Notes: generated from the sequence alone by a model not told the origin. DNA of 29,816 bases from an uncultured Lachnospiraceae bacterium (GCA_910579495.1 CAJTVD010000025.1:1-29816), one strand, 5' to 3'. Counted from the first letter of the stretch, positions 15,544 to 23,696 are shown. Translations and numbers: made by a program.

Positions 15544-15715
15544 AATAATCTTCATCTTCCCCATATTCAGGCGGCTCTGCCATTTTGCCTGAATCTATAC
15601 AAAGTTCAATGTCCGCAATAATCTCTTCTGTACTCCTGGTACCAGAAACGCATAATGGGTAATTTTCCCCAAAATGTCCCTGGTACTCTTTTAACGCCCT
15701 ATTTAAATCCTTCAC
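15542..15715 (-). CDS. Small acidic protein downstream of MuF (57 aa), unknown
   Basis: A GTG start at 15715 with GGAGGTGATAGA directly upstream opens a 57-codon frame: MKDLNRALKEYQGHFGENYP..., ending EPPEYGEDEDY. The GTG overlaps the MuF stop (GTGA), so translation is coupled. The protein is acidic with an N-terminal helix and a conserved-looking HFGENYPL segment. Similar short proteins follow MuF genes in related prophages as far as I recall. MuF toxins are often followed by an immunity gene, so it might protect against the MuF protease, but nothing in the sequence proves that. Confidence 0.75.
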   Translation of the reverse strand: MKDLNRALKEYQGHFGENYPLCVSGTRSTEEIIADIELCIDSGKMAEPPEYGEDEDY

Positions 15716-17469
15716 TCTATCACCTCCAGCATTTCCTGAAATATTTTAAACGACTGAGGGAAGAAACGTTTGATCTGATCTAATGATTCAGGATTATCCA
15801 CCATGGCGCTGTACATTTCAGCAAACCCTTCTTTCCCGTTATCCCTGCCCTTCCAATATGACGTGCCATGCCCTATGCCAAAAGGATAGGCGCAAGAGGA
15901 AGGCATTATGGGTTCAAACATATCAGAAATGTCTGACCTCTGCATCAGGGTAAGTTCATTTTTTATGTGTTCGCAAAACTCCTTTTTTGTCTCTTCTGTG
16001 ACCGTAATATTTTTCATGGCATATTCAACATAGCTGCTTTTTTCAGAAGCTTCTGCCATGCCCCGTATCACCATCCTGTCAAAACGTTCCTCAATTTCTT
16101 TCCTGTTGACCTTGCTCCTTGCAAAATCTTCCACTGCCTTATCAGCTTCCCATTTTAACATCCTCCCAAACGCACCGCTTTTATAAGTTTCAGAAAAAGC
16201 CTTTTTCGTCTCCCCTGTCCCATGAATGCGGTTCAGGATATAATCCGCATGATGTCCATACTCGTGAAAAACAACCTGGTAAGGAGTTTGGTAAGCAGAG
16301 CCTTTGGCTGCTTTGGAAATATTCAGTTTCACGCCATCATGGGCAGGGGAGTAAAAAGCCCGATCCCCTCTGTATCGGGGCTCAATACAATGGAAATCAC
16401 CTGCACACTTATTCCAAAGCCTCCTTGCTTCTTCCGGCGCAGCCCGCAGCCTTTTCCTGATCTCCTGTGAATGCTTTTTACCATAAGCATCCTCCAGTTC
16501 GCCAAGGCAGATTTCTTGATCATCCTGTTTTTTTAGAATATCCTCTGCCTTTTTCTTAAACTCATTATAAGTCTTGGCTTTCACCCTGACAAGCTCATTT
16601 TTGTCCCCATGCCACTTGTCAAAATACTCTTCCTCAGATAATGCCCACCTTGCACGCTGTAAAAGGACACACCGGCAATGGATATCCTCGCTTGCGATGC
16701 CAAATCCCCCAGGGTACATTGCCGTATATCCCGCCACGTCAAAAGGCTTATCCAGCTCCCTTACCTGCCCGTCCAACTCCAGGTGGTGCGGCCTCGTAAC
16801 ACCGTCAAGGGTGGAATCCCATTGTTTCAGCACGTCCGCCCCCTTTGCCTTTGCACGCTGCTGGCAGTGGTATGCGGCTTCCTGCTGCACCCTGTGCCCT
16901 TCCGTCCGCGCGATCCGCAAGGCATTATTATATGCCTTGTTGAAGGGGCTGTTCATGTCTTTGGCGATCTGCACCGCCATACGGTTCCATGTCTCCCCGT
17001 TTGCAATTCCCCTTGAAAGTTCTGTCCGGATAGATTCCTTCAGCCACGCAGTGTCTTCCCCGAGCCTCTGGTAATAGCCCTGGGAAAGCTTTGTGTCCGT
17101 CTGCAGGGCCATCACAGCCTCTTCCTGGCCAATGGGGAATATCAGCGGTATCCCCTGCCCCTGCAGGTCATACAGTGTCCCAAAGAAACCATTTTCATAG
17201 CTGGCAGCCAGGTAATCCGCGACCGTTGCAAAGGAATCCGCATTCAGGATATCAAGGATGCCGTCAAGCTGGCCCTTTATCGCTTCCTGGTACTGTTTCT
17301 GCCAGATGATGGACTGCAGGTTTTCCATATCCGTCCGGGCAGACAATGCCCTGATCCTGGCTTCGCACTCCTGCCTTGCCTGTGCATATACCTTTTTTAG
17401 CTGCTGCATCAGCCTCGCCTCATCATCTGCATGGGCTTTCTGTACTTCAAGCTGCCTTTTATTCATCAT
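15712..17469 (-). CDS. MuF-type minor head protein fused to a C-terminal zincin metallopeptidase domain
   Basis: The product is about 585 aa (numbered from 17469). Residues 179-267 are the MuF domain: ALRIARTEGHRVQQEA, KQWDSTLDGVTRPHHLELDG and the closing IHCRC motif. After a linker with charged helices, residues 350-580 hold a protease-like domain with HEYGHH at 402-407 (H402, E403, H406) and EGFAEMYSAM with E547 and E551 as candidate third ligand. Standard SPP1 gp7-like MuF proteins lack this extension. Temperate phages are known to carry MuF proteins with toxin C-termini, some proteolytic. It overlaps the portal gene 3' end, and an in-frame start also lies at 17487. It should be packaged in the head and could be delivered with DNA. 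Confidence 0.85.
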   Translation of the reverse strand: MMNKRQLEVQKAHADDEARLMQQLKKVYAQARQECEARIRALSARTDMENLQSIIWQKQYQEAIKGQLDGILDILNADSFATVADYLAASYENGFFGTLYDLQGQGIPLIFPIGQEEAVMALQTDTKLSQGYYQRLGEDTAWLKESIRTELSRGIANGETWNRMAVQIAKDMNSPFNKAYNNALRIARTEGHRVQQEAAYHCQQRAKAKGADVLKQWDSTLDGVTRPHHLELDGQVRELDKPFDVAGYTAMYPGGFGIASEDIHCRCVLLQRARWALSEEEYFDKWHGDKNELVRVKAKTYNEFKKKAEDILKKQDDQEICLGELEDAYGKKHSQEIRKRLRAAPEEARRLWNKCAGDFHCIEPRYRGDRAFYSPAHDGVKLNISKAAKGSAYQTPYQVVFHEYGHHADYILNRIHGTGETKKAFSETYKSGAFGRMLKWEADKAVEDFARSKVNRKEIEERFDRMVIRGMAEASEKSSYVEYAMKNITVTEETKKEFCEHIKNELTLMQRSDISDMFEPIMPSSCAYPFGIGHGTSYWKGRDNGKEGFAEMYSAMVDNPESLDQIKRFFPQSFKIFQEMLEVIE

Positions 17470-18913
17470 CCTGCACCGCCCCATCATCAGGGACTATTCC
17501 TTCCAGCGCCCTTTGGACTGACTGGATGTCATCCTCTACTGCTGCCAGTCTGCCCTTGATTTCCTCATAATCAATATCCAGGATGGAGCAGATCTCCTGG
17601 ATGATGGTCCCTTCATCAATGATGTTCCCGACTTTCAGGACATTGTCCAGCTTCTGCCCCTGTTTCTGTGCGTCCAGGAGCTCAATCTGTGCGTTATCCT
17701 GAGCATTGGTCATGACTTCCCTCTGGAAATTAAAATACACATCCTTCACCTGGTAATCAGTCCCTTCCATGCGGTTGATTTCATCCAGGACAACCCTGAT
17801 GATCTTCCGCAGGAACTCTTTCAGCCTGATCTCCAGCTTGTTGCATTTTAAGTCAAGGAGCGCATACCTGCTTTTAATGACAATGTTGGTAATGTTCCCA
17901 TCACCAAGCTGCGCGGAATTAAATCCCATCCCGAAACGGTATATATTTTTTTCATCCAGCTCCAGCTTTACTTTCCGGGCTTCATATGGGATATCAACTG
18001 TCTTGATGTCCAGCCCGCCGTCTGGGGCAACGCCAAGATGCTTCTTCGTCCTGATGTTATGGATCATCTCGTCAAGATCCGCCCCCTGGAACCCGGATAC
18101 CACATAGATCGCATCCGTAAAATCCTGCAGGTTGTTTGAAAGGCTGCATGCCATCAGGTCGTAATCGTCTATCAGGCCTTTCACCGGTTTCAGCCCACTT
18201 GCCTGCTTTGAGCCGTTGTCCAGCCGGAAAAAAGGGATGAATCCAAAAGAGGAACCAAACTTCTCCCCCTTTTCATCGGATGATACGATATGTGGCTTGG
18301 GGTTCAGTTCCGCCTCATCATCTTCTGTTATGTCCCCATTGCCTACCTGCACATAATAGTAAACCTGCTTTTTGTCCCACACACGGATGCGCTTTATGGC
18401 CTTTTTCCCTTTTTCAACACGGTCAATATACCAGAATATTATGTACTCCGTTTTATCATCCGCATCCTTCGCCCTGACCTCCACAACCCCCATGGAATCA
18501 GCCCACTGGAAGCCAATCCTGTCATCAGCGGTCTGGTAGGCATACATATAATCAAAGCCTTTGGCAATGCACCCTGTAAGCATTTCATACACTTCCGCCC
18601 AGAAAGCGTCATCAAAATATGTATTAAGCTTATCCTGCAGTTCCGGGATGTCCGATTTAATGAAATCCCCATCGCCTGAAAGCATATACTGTACCTGCTG
18701 GTCAACCAGCTCCGTGAAAAATGGGTGGGATATTTTTATATTGCTCCTTAATAAATCTTCCTTCACATCCCCATCGCCATCCACATAAAAAAGGCGCGCA
18801 CCCATGATCTTGTGCTCGCCCTCATAATATTTCATCCCCTGCCTTGCCCTTCTTTTCTTTCCAGAAGATGAGTCTTCCTCAATAAAGCGCTTTATTTCAT
18901 CTGCCGTTAGCAT
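17459..18913 (-). CDS. Portal protein (SPP1 gp6-like)
   Basis: The 484-aa protein has the Phage_prot_Gp6 layout: an N-terminal ADEIKRFIEEDSSSGKKRRARQGMKYYEGEHKI, the clip/stem region with SHPFFTELVDQQVQYMLSGDG, the wing with DDYDLMACSLSNNLQDF, and a C-terminal acidic helical region (IDYEEIKGRLAAVEDDIQSVQRALEG). TerL lies upstream and MuF downstream, the SPP1 order. AAGGCGGTGG lies 6 bases before the ATG. It would form the dodecameric DNA channel at the capsid vertex. Confidence 0.93.
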   Translation of the reverse strand: MLTADEIKRFIEEDSSSGKKRRARQGMKYYEGEHKIMGARLFYVDGDGDVKEDLLRSNIKISHPFFTELVDQQVQYMLSGDGDFIKSDIPELQDKLNTYFDDAFWAEVYEMLTGCIAKGFDYMYAYQTADDRIGFQWADSMGVVEVRAKDADDKTEYIIFWYIDRVEKGKKAIKRIRVWDKKQVYYYVQVGNGDITEDDEAELNPKPHIVSSDEKGEKFGSSFGFIPFFRLDNGSKQASGLKPVKGLIDDYDLMACSLSNNLQDFTDAIYVVSGFQGADLDEMIHNIRTKKHLGVAPDGGLDIKTVDIPYEARKVKLELDEKNIYRFGMGFNSAQLGDGNITNIVIKSRYALLDLKCNKLEIRLKEFLRKIIRVVLDEINRMEGTDYQVKDVYFNFQREVMTNAQDNAQIELLDAQKQGQKLDNVLKVGNIIDEGTIIQEICSILDIDYEEIKGRLAAVEDDIQSVQRALEGIVPDDGAVQDDE

Positions 18914-18933
18914 CTTTTACCACCGCCTTTTTA

Positions 18934-20325
18934 TCAGTAGAGCCATGTGTCAGGCTCATACAGCGCAAGGGAAAGGGAATCTGCCGTATCCGGCGAACCC
19001 AGCCCACGTTTTTTCATTTCTTCCTTTGATTCCAATTGTATCTTGCCTTTAGAAGTCATATGGTATTTCCTCACACTTAGCTGCTTTATCATTTCTTCAT
19101 CATGCGGAAGCTCTATCTGGGTATCCTGTTTTCCCTGCAGGTTATTTGAAAAATTGGCTTCCAGGAGCTCCTTTACATGCCCCCATATCTGGCTGCCAAG
19201 GTTAAAATAATACCCGTCACTGGCTTTATCGCCATTATTTACTGGCACTATTCTGTAAGGGAGTTTTTCTTCCCTGACCACCTCTTTTAAGCGGTCAGTC
19301 ACACCGCCGCCAACGCCGGTATCATCTACCTTGACCATACAGTTTTTTAAATGCGGGAACCTGCCCATATAATCCCTGCAGCACTGGAGCACGTTGCCGG
19401 CCGTCTCCATGGTATCTTTCTTAGCATATTTCCTAAATTCAAAGACCTTCGCGCTTACCCTTGGGGTTATTACTGTCTTATCATCACCAAACCTCGCCAC
19501 GTCCACCCCAATATGGAGCATTTTCGCGGCATCAATATCCCCCTGCCTGATGCGGTTGTTTTTTGAACAGGCAAGCTCCACTGTTTCAAGCAATATGAAG
19601 GAATCAAGCGCCCCCTTCGGGAAAATCCCGTCAATACGGACGCGGACAACATCAGAATCTTTCCCATACTTGGATTCCAACATGGCAATATTATCTTTTG
19701 ATGTCCGTTTGCTGTTGCGGCTGCTGACTGTATGAGTCCGGAACTTATCCCTGTCTTTGTTGAATGCATCAAAAAACACGCCCTCAATACGGTTCGGGTT
19801 CCCCATCAGGAGCAGCTTGTTGTCCTCCCCGGTGAGTGTCCCCAGCACTGCTTCCATGATCGGGTCTGCAACGCCGCTGGCTTCATCCACCACTATCAGC
19901 ATATGGTCCTCATGGAACCCCTGCATGTTCTCCGGTTTTGTTGCTGTCTTTGCCGTGGCAAACCACCGCTCGGAATCCCCGTTCATGTAAACTTTTGTTT
20001 TCGTCCATGTAAGAAGATCCTTCACTTTGGAAGATCCAAGCCACTTTGCGATCTCCGCCCAGAGCACGTCATAGAGCTGCTGCATAGTAGGGGCCGTGGC
20101 TATCACCTTGGCATAAGGCCGGCATACGAGGAACCAGATGATGAGCCCCGCTTCCAATGCCGTTTTACCAACACCCTGGCCGGACTTTACTGCCACTTTG
20201 AGATGGCCTACAACATCAGAAGCAACCTCCCTCTGCCAGCCATCACAGTGCATATTGAGCATATCTTCAAGAAAAGCCGCCGGGTCATCATAATAGACCC
20301 CTAAGGCATCAGCCAGTCCCCCCAT
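18934..20325 (-). CDS. terL: Terminase large subunit (ATPase-nuclease)
   Basis: The 463-aa protein has a Walker A SGQGVGKT (48-55), Walker B MLIVVDEAS with D147/E148 and a GNPNR coupling motif (176-180). The RNase H-fold nuclease follows, with acidic residues in GVDVARFGDD (D275), KVDDTGVGG (D334/D335) and SPDTADSLSLA (D446/D449). All key motifs are intact. The start overlaps the TerS gene by 17 bases, with GGAAAG upstream of the ATG. It packages concatemeric DNA into proheads through the portal. Whether it is a pac or cos enzyme cannot be told here. Confidence 0.95.
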   Translation of the reverse strand: MGGLADALGVYYDDPAAFLEDMLNMHCDGWQREVASDVVGHLKVAVKSGQGVGKTALEAGLIIWFLVCRPYAKVIATAPTMQQLYDVLWAEIAKWLGSSKVKDLLTWTKTKVYMNGDSERWFATAKTATKPENMQGFHEDHMLIVVDEASGVADPIMEAVLGTLTGEDNKLLLMGNPNRIEGVFFDAFNKDRDKFRTHTVSSRNSKRTSKDNIAMLESKYGKDSDVVRVRIDGIFPKGALDSFILLETVELACSKNNRIRQGDIDAAKMLHIGVDVARFGDDKTVITPRVSAKVFEFRKYAKKDTMETAGNVLQCCRDYMGRFPHLKNCMVKVDDTGVGGGVTDRLKEVVREEKLPYRIVPVNNGDKASDGYYFNLGSQIWGHVKELLEANFSNNLQGKQDTQIELPHDEEMIKQLSVRKYHMTSKGKIQLESKEEMKKRGLGSPDTADSLSLALYEPDTWLY

Positions 20326-20980
20326 CCGCTCTTTCCTTTCTTCGTTTTGCTATCTCAATAATGGCGGCTTTCCAGTCCTGCACCTGCTCTTTTGCGTCTG
20401 CCCTGGATGCCCCTTCCAGTTCCAGGTAATCCTTCACCACGTTTTTCAAAGAAGTGACCGCCGTGCTCTGGGCTTTCAGAAAGCCTGCCTGTTTATCCCA
20501 TGCCTGCTGCACTTCCCATTTTTCGCCTATGACATTTCCATCCTGTGTGCCCACCTTTTCAATGGTTTTATCATCCCTGTCTGCTACATACATGATCTGC
20601 TGTGACCGGATGATCGCCGCATACTGGATCTGTATGGTATCCCATATCAGGTCAAGGGGGGATCTATCTTTTAGTCCGTCAATAATAGAAAAGGTCTCCT
20701 CCGGAAGGTATTTCCGGAAAAGACCGTGCTTTTCTGCATTGCTGTTCTTAGGTGGCGCACCGTGCCCAGAAGCATTCTTGTTGCCGGGCTGTGCGCCTTT
20801 ATTTTTATCCGAACGTTCGCTATCTCTTTCCGAACGCTCGTTATCCCACTTATAAGTGCTCTTCCACCTCCGGACAGTTCCTTCTGGCAGGTCAAGCTGT
20901 TTGGAAATGTCAATTAATTTCAAGCCTTTTAAATACAAGTCTTTCGCCTGCCCTATCCGGTTGTCCGGCTTCCTTGGCAC
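20309..20980 (-). CDS. terS: Terminase small subunit
   Basis: The protein of about 223 aa begins with a helix-turn-helix (GQAKDLYLKGLKLIDISKQLDLPEGTVRRWKSTYKWD) typical of TerS DNA-binding domains of the PBSX XtmA class, followed by a basic linker (SDKNKGAQPGNKNASGHGAPP.NSNAEKHGLFRKYLPEE) characteristic of that family, and a helical oligomerisation region to the C-terminus. GTG codons at 20989, 20986 and 20980 are in frame; the last sits best behind GAGAGGTGG. It recognises the packaging site and hands DNA to TerL, whose gene overlaps its 3' end. Confidence 0.9.
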   Translation of the reverse strand: MPRKPDNRIGQAKDLYLKGLKLIDISKQLDLPEGTVRRWKSTYKWDNERSERDSERSDKNKGAQPGNKNASGHGAPPKNSNAEKHGLFRKYLPEETFSIIDGLKDRSPLDLIWDTIQIQYAAIIRSQQIMYVADRDDKTIEKVGTQDGNVIGEKWEVQQAWDKQAGFLKAQSTAVTSLKNVVKDYLELEGASRADAKEQVQDWKAAIIEIAKRRKERADGGTG

Positions 20981-21038
20981 AATCACCACCTCTCATTCGT
21001 TTGTTTTGGGAGAAAGTAAGAGACAGCCGAAGCTATCC

Positions 21039-21377
21039 CTATAATAATCTCCTTAACTCTTCAATCCTATCTGATTCTATCAATGGGTTTTTACCATCTT
21101 TTGCTTTAGTATGGCAATATCCATAATATTGGGTGCACCACCGGACCGCCTCTTCTGATATTCCATATTTCTCTGCCAATTGTTTCTGATCAATGCACCC
21201 TTTTTCATAATCTTCCGTTACCATACAATAAATATTTATTGCTTCGTCAGCACTTCTCATAACCCTATACATTCCTCCAATACATTTTTCTTCATCATAC
21301 ACCAAAATTTGGCATTTTACCATATTACCATTAGGTAAAACAAAAATATCCAACTGTTCACCAGTCGGATATTTCAA
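21039..21377 (-). CDS. Hypothetical protein at head of the late operon (112 aa)
   Basis: The 112-aa product (MKYPTGEQLDIFVLPNGN..) ends with a helix-turn-helix-like stretch (IDQKQLAEKYGISEEAVRWCTQYYGY). The frame starts at a TTG (21377) without a clear ribosome site; an in-frame ATG lies at 21323. It is more AT-rich than the structural genes. It lies between the late regulator and TerS, directly downstream of the promoter-like element at 21416-21443. A DNA-binding or HNH-accessory role is possible, but I do not recognise the family. Confidence 0.55.
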   Translation of the reverse strand: MKYPTGEQLDIFVLPNGNMVKCQILVYDEEKCIGGMYRVMRSADEAINIYCMVTEDYEKGCIDQKQLAEKYGISEEAVRWCTQYYGYCHTKAKDGKNPLIESDRIEELRRLL

Positions 21378-21415
21378 AAATGTATTGGGATTTTATTGTG
21401 CCATACCGATTTCAT

Positions 21416-21443
21416 TTTATATATTACCACAGAAAAACCGGAC
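21416..21443 (-). promoter_or_regulatory. Promoter-like element before the late operon
   Basis: A -10-like TATAAA (21421-21416) lies 16 bases from GTCCGG (21443-21438), which would occupy the -35 position but does not match TTGACA. A non-consensus -35 is what an activator-dependent late promoter would show. Transcription would begin near 21409, ahead of the 112-aa gene and TerS. This is a reading by eye. Confidence 0.4.
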
Positions 21444-21464
21444 AGTCCGGACGAAAACGGACAA
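21438..21464 (-). promoter_or_regulatory. Three GTCCG boxes spaced about one helical turn (possible activator site)
   Basis: On the minus strand GTCCG occurs three times at 10- and 9-base intervals; the last two form the palindrome CCGGACTGTCCGG. The boxes end at the presumed -35 of the late promoter and lie just downstream of the late regulator gene, as expected for its binding site. The palindrome plus the following T-run could instead be a weak terminator for the regulator gene. Confidence 0.45.
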
Positions 21465-21468
21465 ACTT

Positions 21469-21885
21469 TCATTTTTTTCTCATGAACCTCTCAAATTCCT
21501 TCCGTATGCTTTCACCAGTAGAATCCTTATCCATCTTATCAGCTACCTGCTCCCAAGTCTTTTTCTCAAAATACTTCATCCTGATCACACGCTGCATTCT
21601 GGAGGGGATCGTATTCATCCATTTTTCTATATCAGATTTCAGTTTTGCTGCCCGCTGTTTCCGTTCTATCAGGAAATTTTTCTCCTTTTTTACATTTTCT
21701 GGATCAATGTATGTTTCTGTCATCCCTGATACATGAAAGCTTTTTTTCTGGTATGGAAATTCAGGATCACTGCCTTTTACCCTGCCATGAACCATCTCAA
21801 TCTTTTTCATTCGGCTGATATCATATTCAGTCTCCTTCACAAGTTCGCATGCATCTATATAATCCATCAGTATTTTTTTATCCAC
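21469..21885 (-). CDS. Phage late-gene regulator with sigma-70 region 4-like helix-turn-helix
   Basis: The 138-aa protein starts at a GTG (21885) with GGAGGG 6-7 bases upstream. It has a helical N-terminal half (DYIDACELVKETEYDISRMKK) and a C-terminal sigma-region-4-like HTH: MNTIPSRMQRVIRMKYFEKKTWEQVADKMDKDSTGESIRKEFERF. This matches the DUF1492/ArpU-like proteins that sit just before terminase genes in Firmicute phages and switch on late transcription. The longer ORF to 21960 starts inside the presumed promoter region. The GTCCG boxes just downstream may be its target. Confidence 0.85.
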   Translation of the reverse strand: MDKKILMDYIDACELVKETEYDISRMKKIEMVHGRVKGSDPEFPYQKKSFHVSGMTETYIDPENVKKEKNFLIERKQRAAKLKSDIEKWMNTIPSRMQRVIRMKYFEKKTWEQVADKMDKDSTGESIRKEFERFMRKK

Positions 21886-21920
21886 AACATTCCCTCCTAC
21901 ATAAAATATCTGTTTAAATG

Positions 21921-21929
21921 ATAATAGCA
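21921..21929 (-). promoter_or_regulatory. Candidate extended -10 promoter of the late regulator
   Basis: TGCTATTAT on the minus strand fits an extended -10 hexamer about 36 bases before the regulator's GTG. No good -35 is visible at 16-18 bases. Weak, but it lies in the only spacer upstream of the regulator. Confidence 0.3.
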
Positions 21930-21966
21930 TACGGTAATTTGTCCCCATGCCTGCTGCCAATAGCAG

Positions 21967-22191
21967 CTATTTTTCTTCAGGCCCTTCATAAATGCCAGCT
22001 TCTTCCCATCTTTCTGCTTTCATGGCCTGTAACCTTTCACTGAATACCAGGCGCATGGCCCCTTTGCATCCCAGGCACGTCCCATGCCCCGCGTCCGCTA
22101 TACCCAATCCATGGAATATTGGTTTACAGGCATACTGTACTTTTCCACAATATGGGCAGGTAATCTCATATCTTTTCCTTGTGTCCTCCAT
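21967..22191 (-). CDS. Small zinc-ribbon protein of unknown function
   Basis: From the ATG at 22191 this 74-aa protein has a CPYCGK and a CLGCKGA motif about 27 residues apart, a four-cysteine zinc ribbon, and an acidic, helical C-terminus (ERLQAMKAERWEEAGIYEGPEE). A TTG-started extension to 22224 is possible; the local AGGGAGGGA is too close to the ATG for an ideal site, so the start is uncertain. It overlaps the end of the ASCH-like gene in another frame. Confidence 0.65.
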   Translation of the reverse strand: MEDTRKRYEITCPYCGKVQYACKPIFHGLGIADAGHGTCLGCKGAMRLVFSERLQAMKAERWEEAGIYEGPEEK

Positions 22192-22795
22192 CCCATTCCC
22201 TCCCTGGCTTCCTACACCTTTCAAACTCTATTACCCATACCCAGGGGTTTGCATCCCAGCTATAAATGTCACGGCCAGGTTTCTTTATGGTGGAATTCCA
22301 TAAATCCCCAAAACTGCATCCTGCTTCCAAACCCTCTGCTAAAATTCCATTATCATCAATATCCTGTAGCCGTTCCGCCCTCACGTCCGTAACCCTAAGC
22401 CAGATGCGGGCGGCTCCCTTGGGCATATGGATTGATGGATACCACCTATTAGTCTCTCCTGGCAGGCATTCTGGCCTTAAATTAATTCCATCTGCCTTAT
22501 AACAATACACTAATCTTCCATCACTATTTGCCGTATAGTGTTCTGACCATGTCTCCCTAATGTACAAAACATCTCCTGGGTGATAAGGCGGCTTAAGTAT
22601 AATTCCCTTTGGAATTCCACATCTTGGAGTTATATCGTAAAGTTCAAACTGCCCTTGGAGATTCTTATTTATTTCTTGCCCATCACAAATATTGCAGTTT
22701 TTTACTATCCGCCTCGTTACTGTCTTCCTTCCGTCTAGTATTGCCTGAACCATATCTGTATTAAATAATATTGGCAACACCCTGCCCAATCCCAT
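22166..22795 (-). CDS. ASCH-domain-like phage protein
   Basis: The 209-aa protein (from ATG 22795, AAAGGGG upstream) carries the phage ASCH-like pattern: LPILFNTDMVQAILDGRKTVTRRIVK near the N-terminus, PPYHPGDVLYIRETW in the middle and MPKGAARIWLRVTDVRAERLQDI followed by WDANPWVWVIEFERC. ASCH folds resemble PUA domains and are thought to bind RNA or modified bases; such genes are frequent between replication and late modules of Clostridial phages, with no fixed role. The frame stays open to 22846, and the extra residues look protein-like (see findings). Confidence 0.72.
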   Translation of the reverse strand: MGLGRVLPILFNTDMVQAILDGRKTVTRRIVKNCNICDGQEINKNLQGQFELYDITPRCGIPKGIILKPPYHPGDVLYIRETWSEHYTANSDGRLVYCYKADGINLRPECLPGETNRWYPSIHMPKGAARIWLRVTDVRAERLQDIDDNGILAEGLEAGCSFGDLWNSTIKKPGRDIYSWDANPWVWVIEFERCRKPGREWDGGHKEKI

Positions 22796-22888
22796 CACGC
22801 CCCTTTCCTGGTATGCCTGCTGCCAGATTGGTACATTTTCCAGCAATTTGATACGCTTTGCCCCTTCCCTGCACCGCTAAAGGCCAGT

Positions 22889-23632
22889 TTAGTGAAAACT
22901 CGCCTCTGGTTCTGCTTCAGGCCAGATCTCATCATAGGCAGAATCATTGTCTACAATGACCGTTGTCCGCGCCCTCTCCAGCCGCAGGAGCAATATTTGA
23001 AACTCATTCAGCCTACGCAATGATGAGATACGCACATCATTTGAGATTGAAAGTGTGTACGGTTCTTCTTTTCCGCTATCCCATACCCATTTAGAGATAG
23101 GGATCTCTATATTCAGCTTCTCATCATGCTCATTCTCAAATGTGACCACCGCCCTCTGGCAACTGCTCCATGAGGGCTTGTCTAATTCCTCTATCCGCAT
23201 CTCACATTCAACGCATGAATAGCGAATGCCGTCATCATAGTCGATCTCCAGATCAGTTGGGTCAATATCCTTATTGCACTGCTTTATCCATGCCTTGAAC
23301 AAATCCGTAACTTTGATCTCCTTTTGCTCCGGCTCGGTCATAAGGTCTTTGAAATTCTCCAAGATCCGCTTGTTCCCCATACAGGTATCAGAATTTACTA
23401 ATTCCGTGAGCACCGAATCCAATTTAGGCAGATATGATGAAAGATCATATCTTTCAATATATGGGACTATCACCTCTTTCACTCTGTTTTCAAGTGCACG
23501 TTTTGCGTCTCCCCATCTAAAAGCGTCCTCTATGGCACTTCCCAACGCCGACATGAGCTTTTCTCTCACGATCTGCTCTACTTCTTCACAAGAAAGGCTC
23601 TCTTGTGCTATCTTTAACAATTCTTCTTTCAT
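22889..23632 (-). CDS. Hypothetical phage protein (about 247 aa)
   Basis: The protein is acidic and soluble. The N-terminal half is helical (LSCEEVEQIVREKLMSALG..ALENRVKEVIVPYIERYDLSSYLPKLDSVLTELVNS), and the C-terminal half mixes strands and helices (KLNIEIPISKWVWDSGKEEPYTLSI). The second ATG (23632) is best placed relative to GGAGGTAG; the first is at 23635. The junction just upstream carries the repeated CTTTAGCGGAGG sequence. There are no catalytic motifs, membrane segments or cysteine clusters. Similar proteins occur in Clostridial prophages as far as I recall, but no function is known to me. Confidence 0.7.
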   Translation of the reverse strand: MKEELLKIAQESLSCEEVEQIVREKLMSALGSAIEDAFRWGDAKRALENRVKEVIVPYIERYDLSSYLPKLDSVLTELVNSDTCMGNKRILENFKDLMTEPEQKEIKVTDLFKAWIKQCNKDIDPTDLEIDYDDGIRYSCVECEMRIEELDKPSWSSCQRAVVTFENEHDEKLNIEIPISKWVWDSGKEEPYTLSISNDVRISSLRRLNEFQILLLRLERARTTVIVDNDSAYDEIWPEAEPEASFH

Positions 23633-23651
23633 CATCTACCTCCGCTAAAGT

Positions 23652-23696
23652 TTAATTCCTTGCTTTATACCGCTTTGTTTCCTCCGCACTTGGCAT
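23652..23696 (-). CDS. Micro-ORF between boundary repeats (14 aa), doubtful
   Basis: An ATG at 23696 follows GGAAGTGGAGG directly and encodes MPSAEETKRYKARN before a stop. The spacing is too short for normal initiation. It lies between two copies of the CTTTAGCGGAG-type sequence and may be the remnant of a deleted gene. The 90-bp spacer holds nothing better. Confidence 0.2.
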   Translation of the reverse strand: MPSAEETKRYKARN

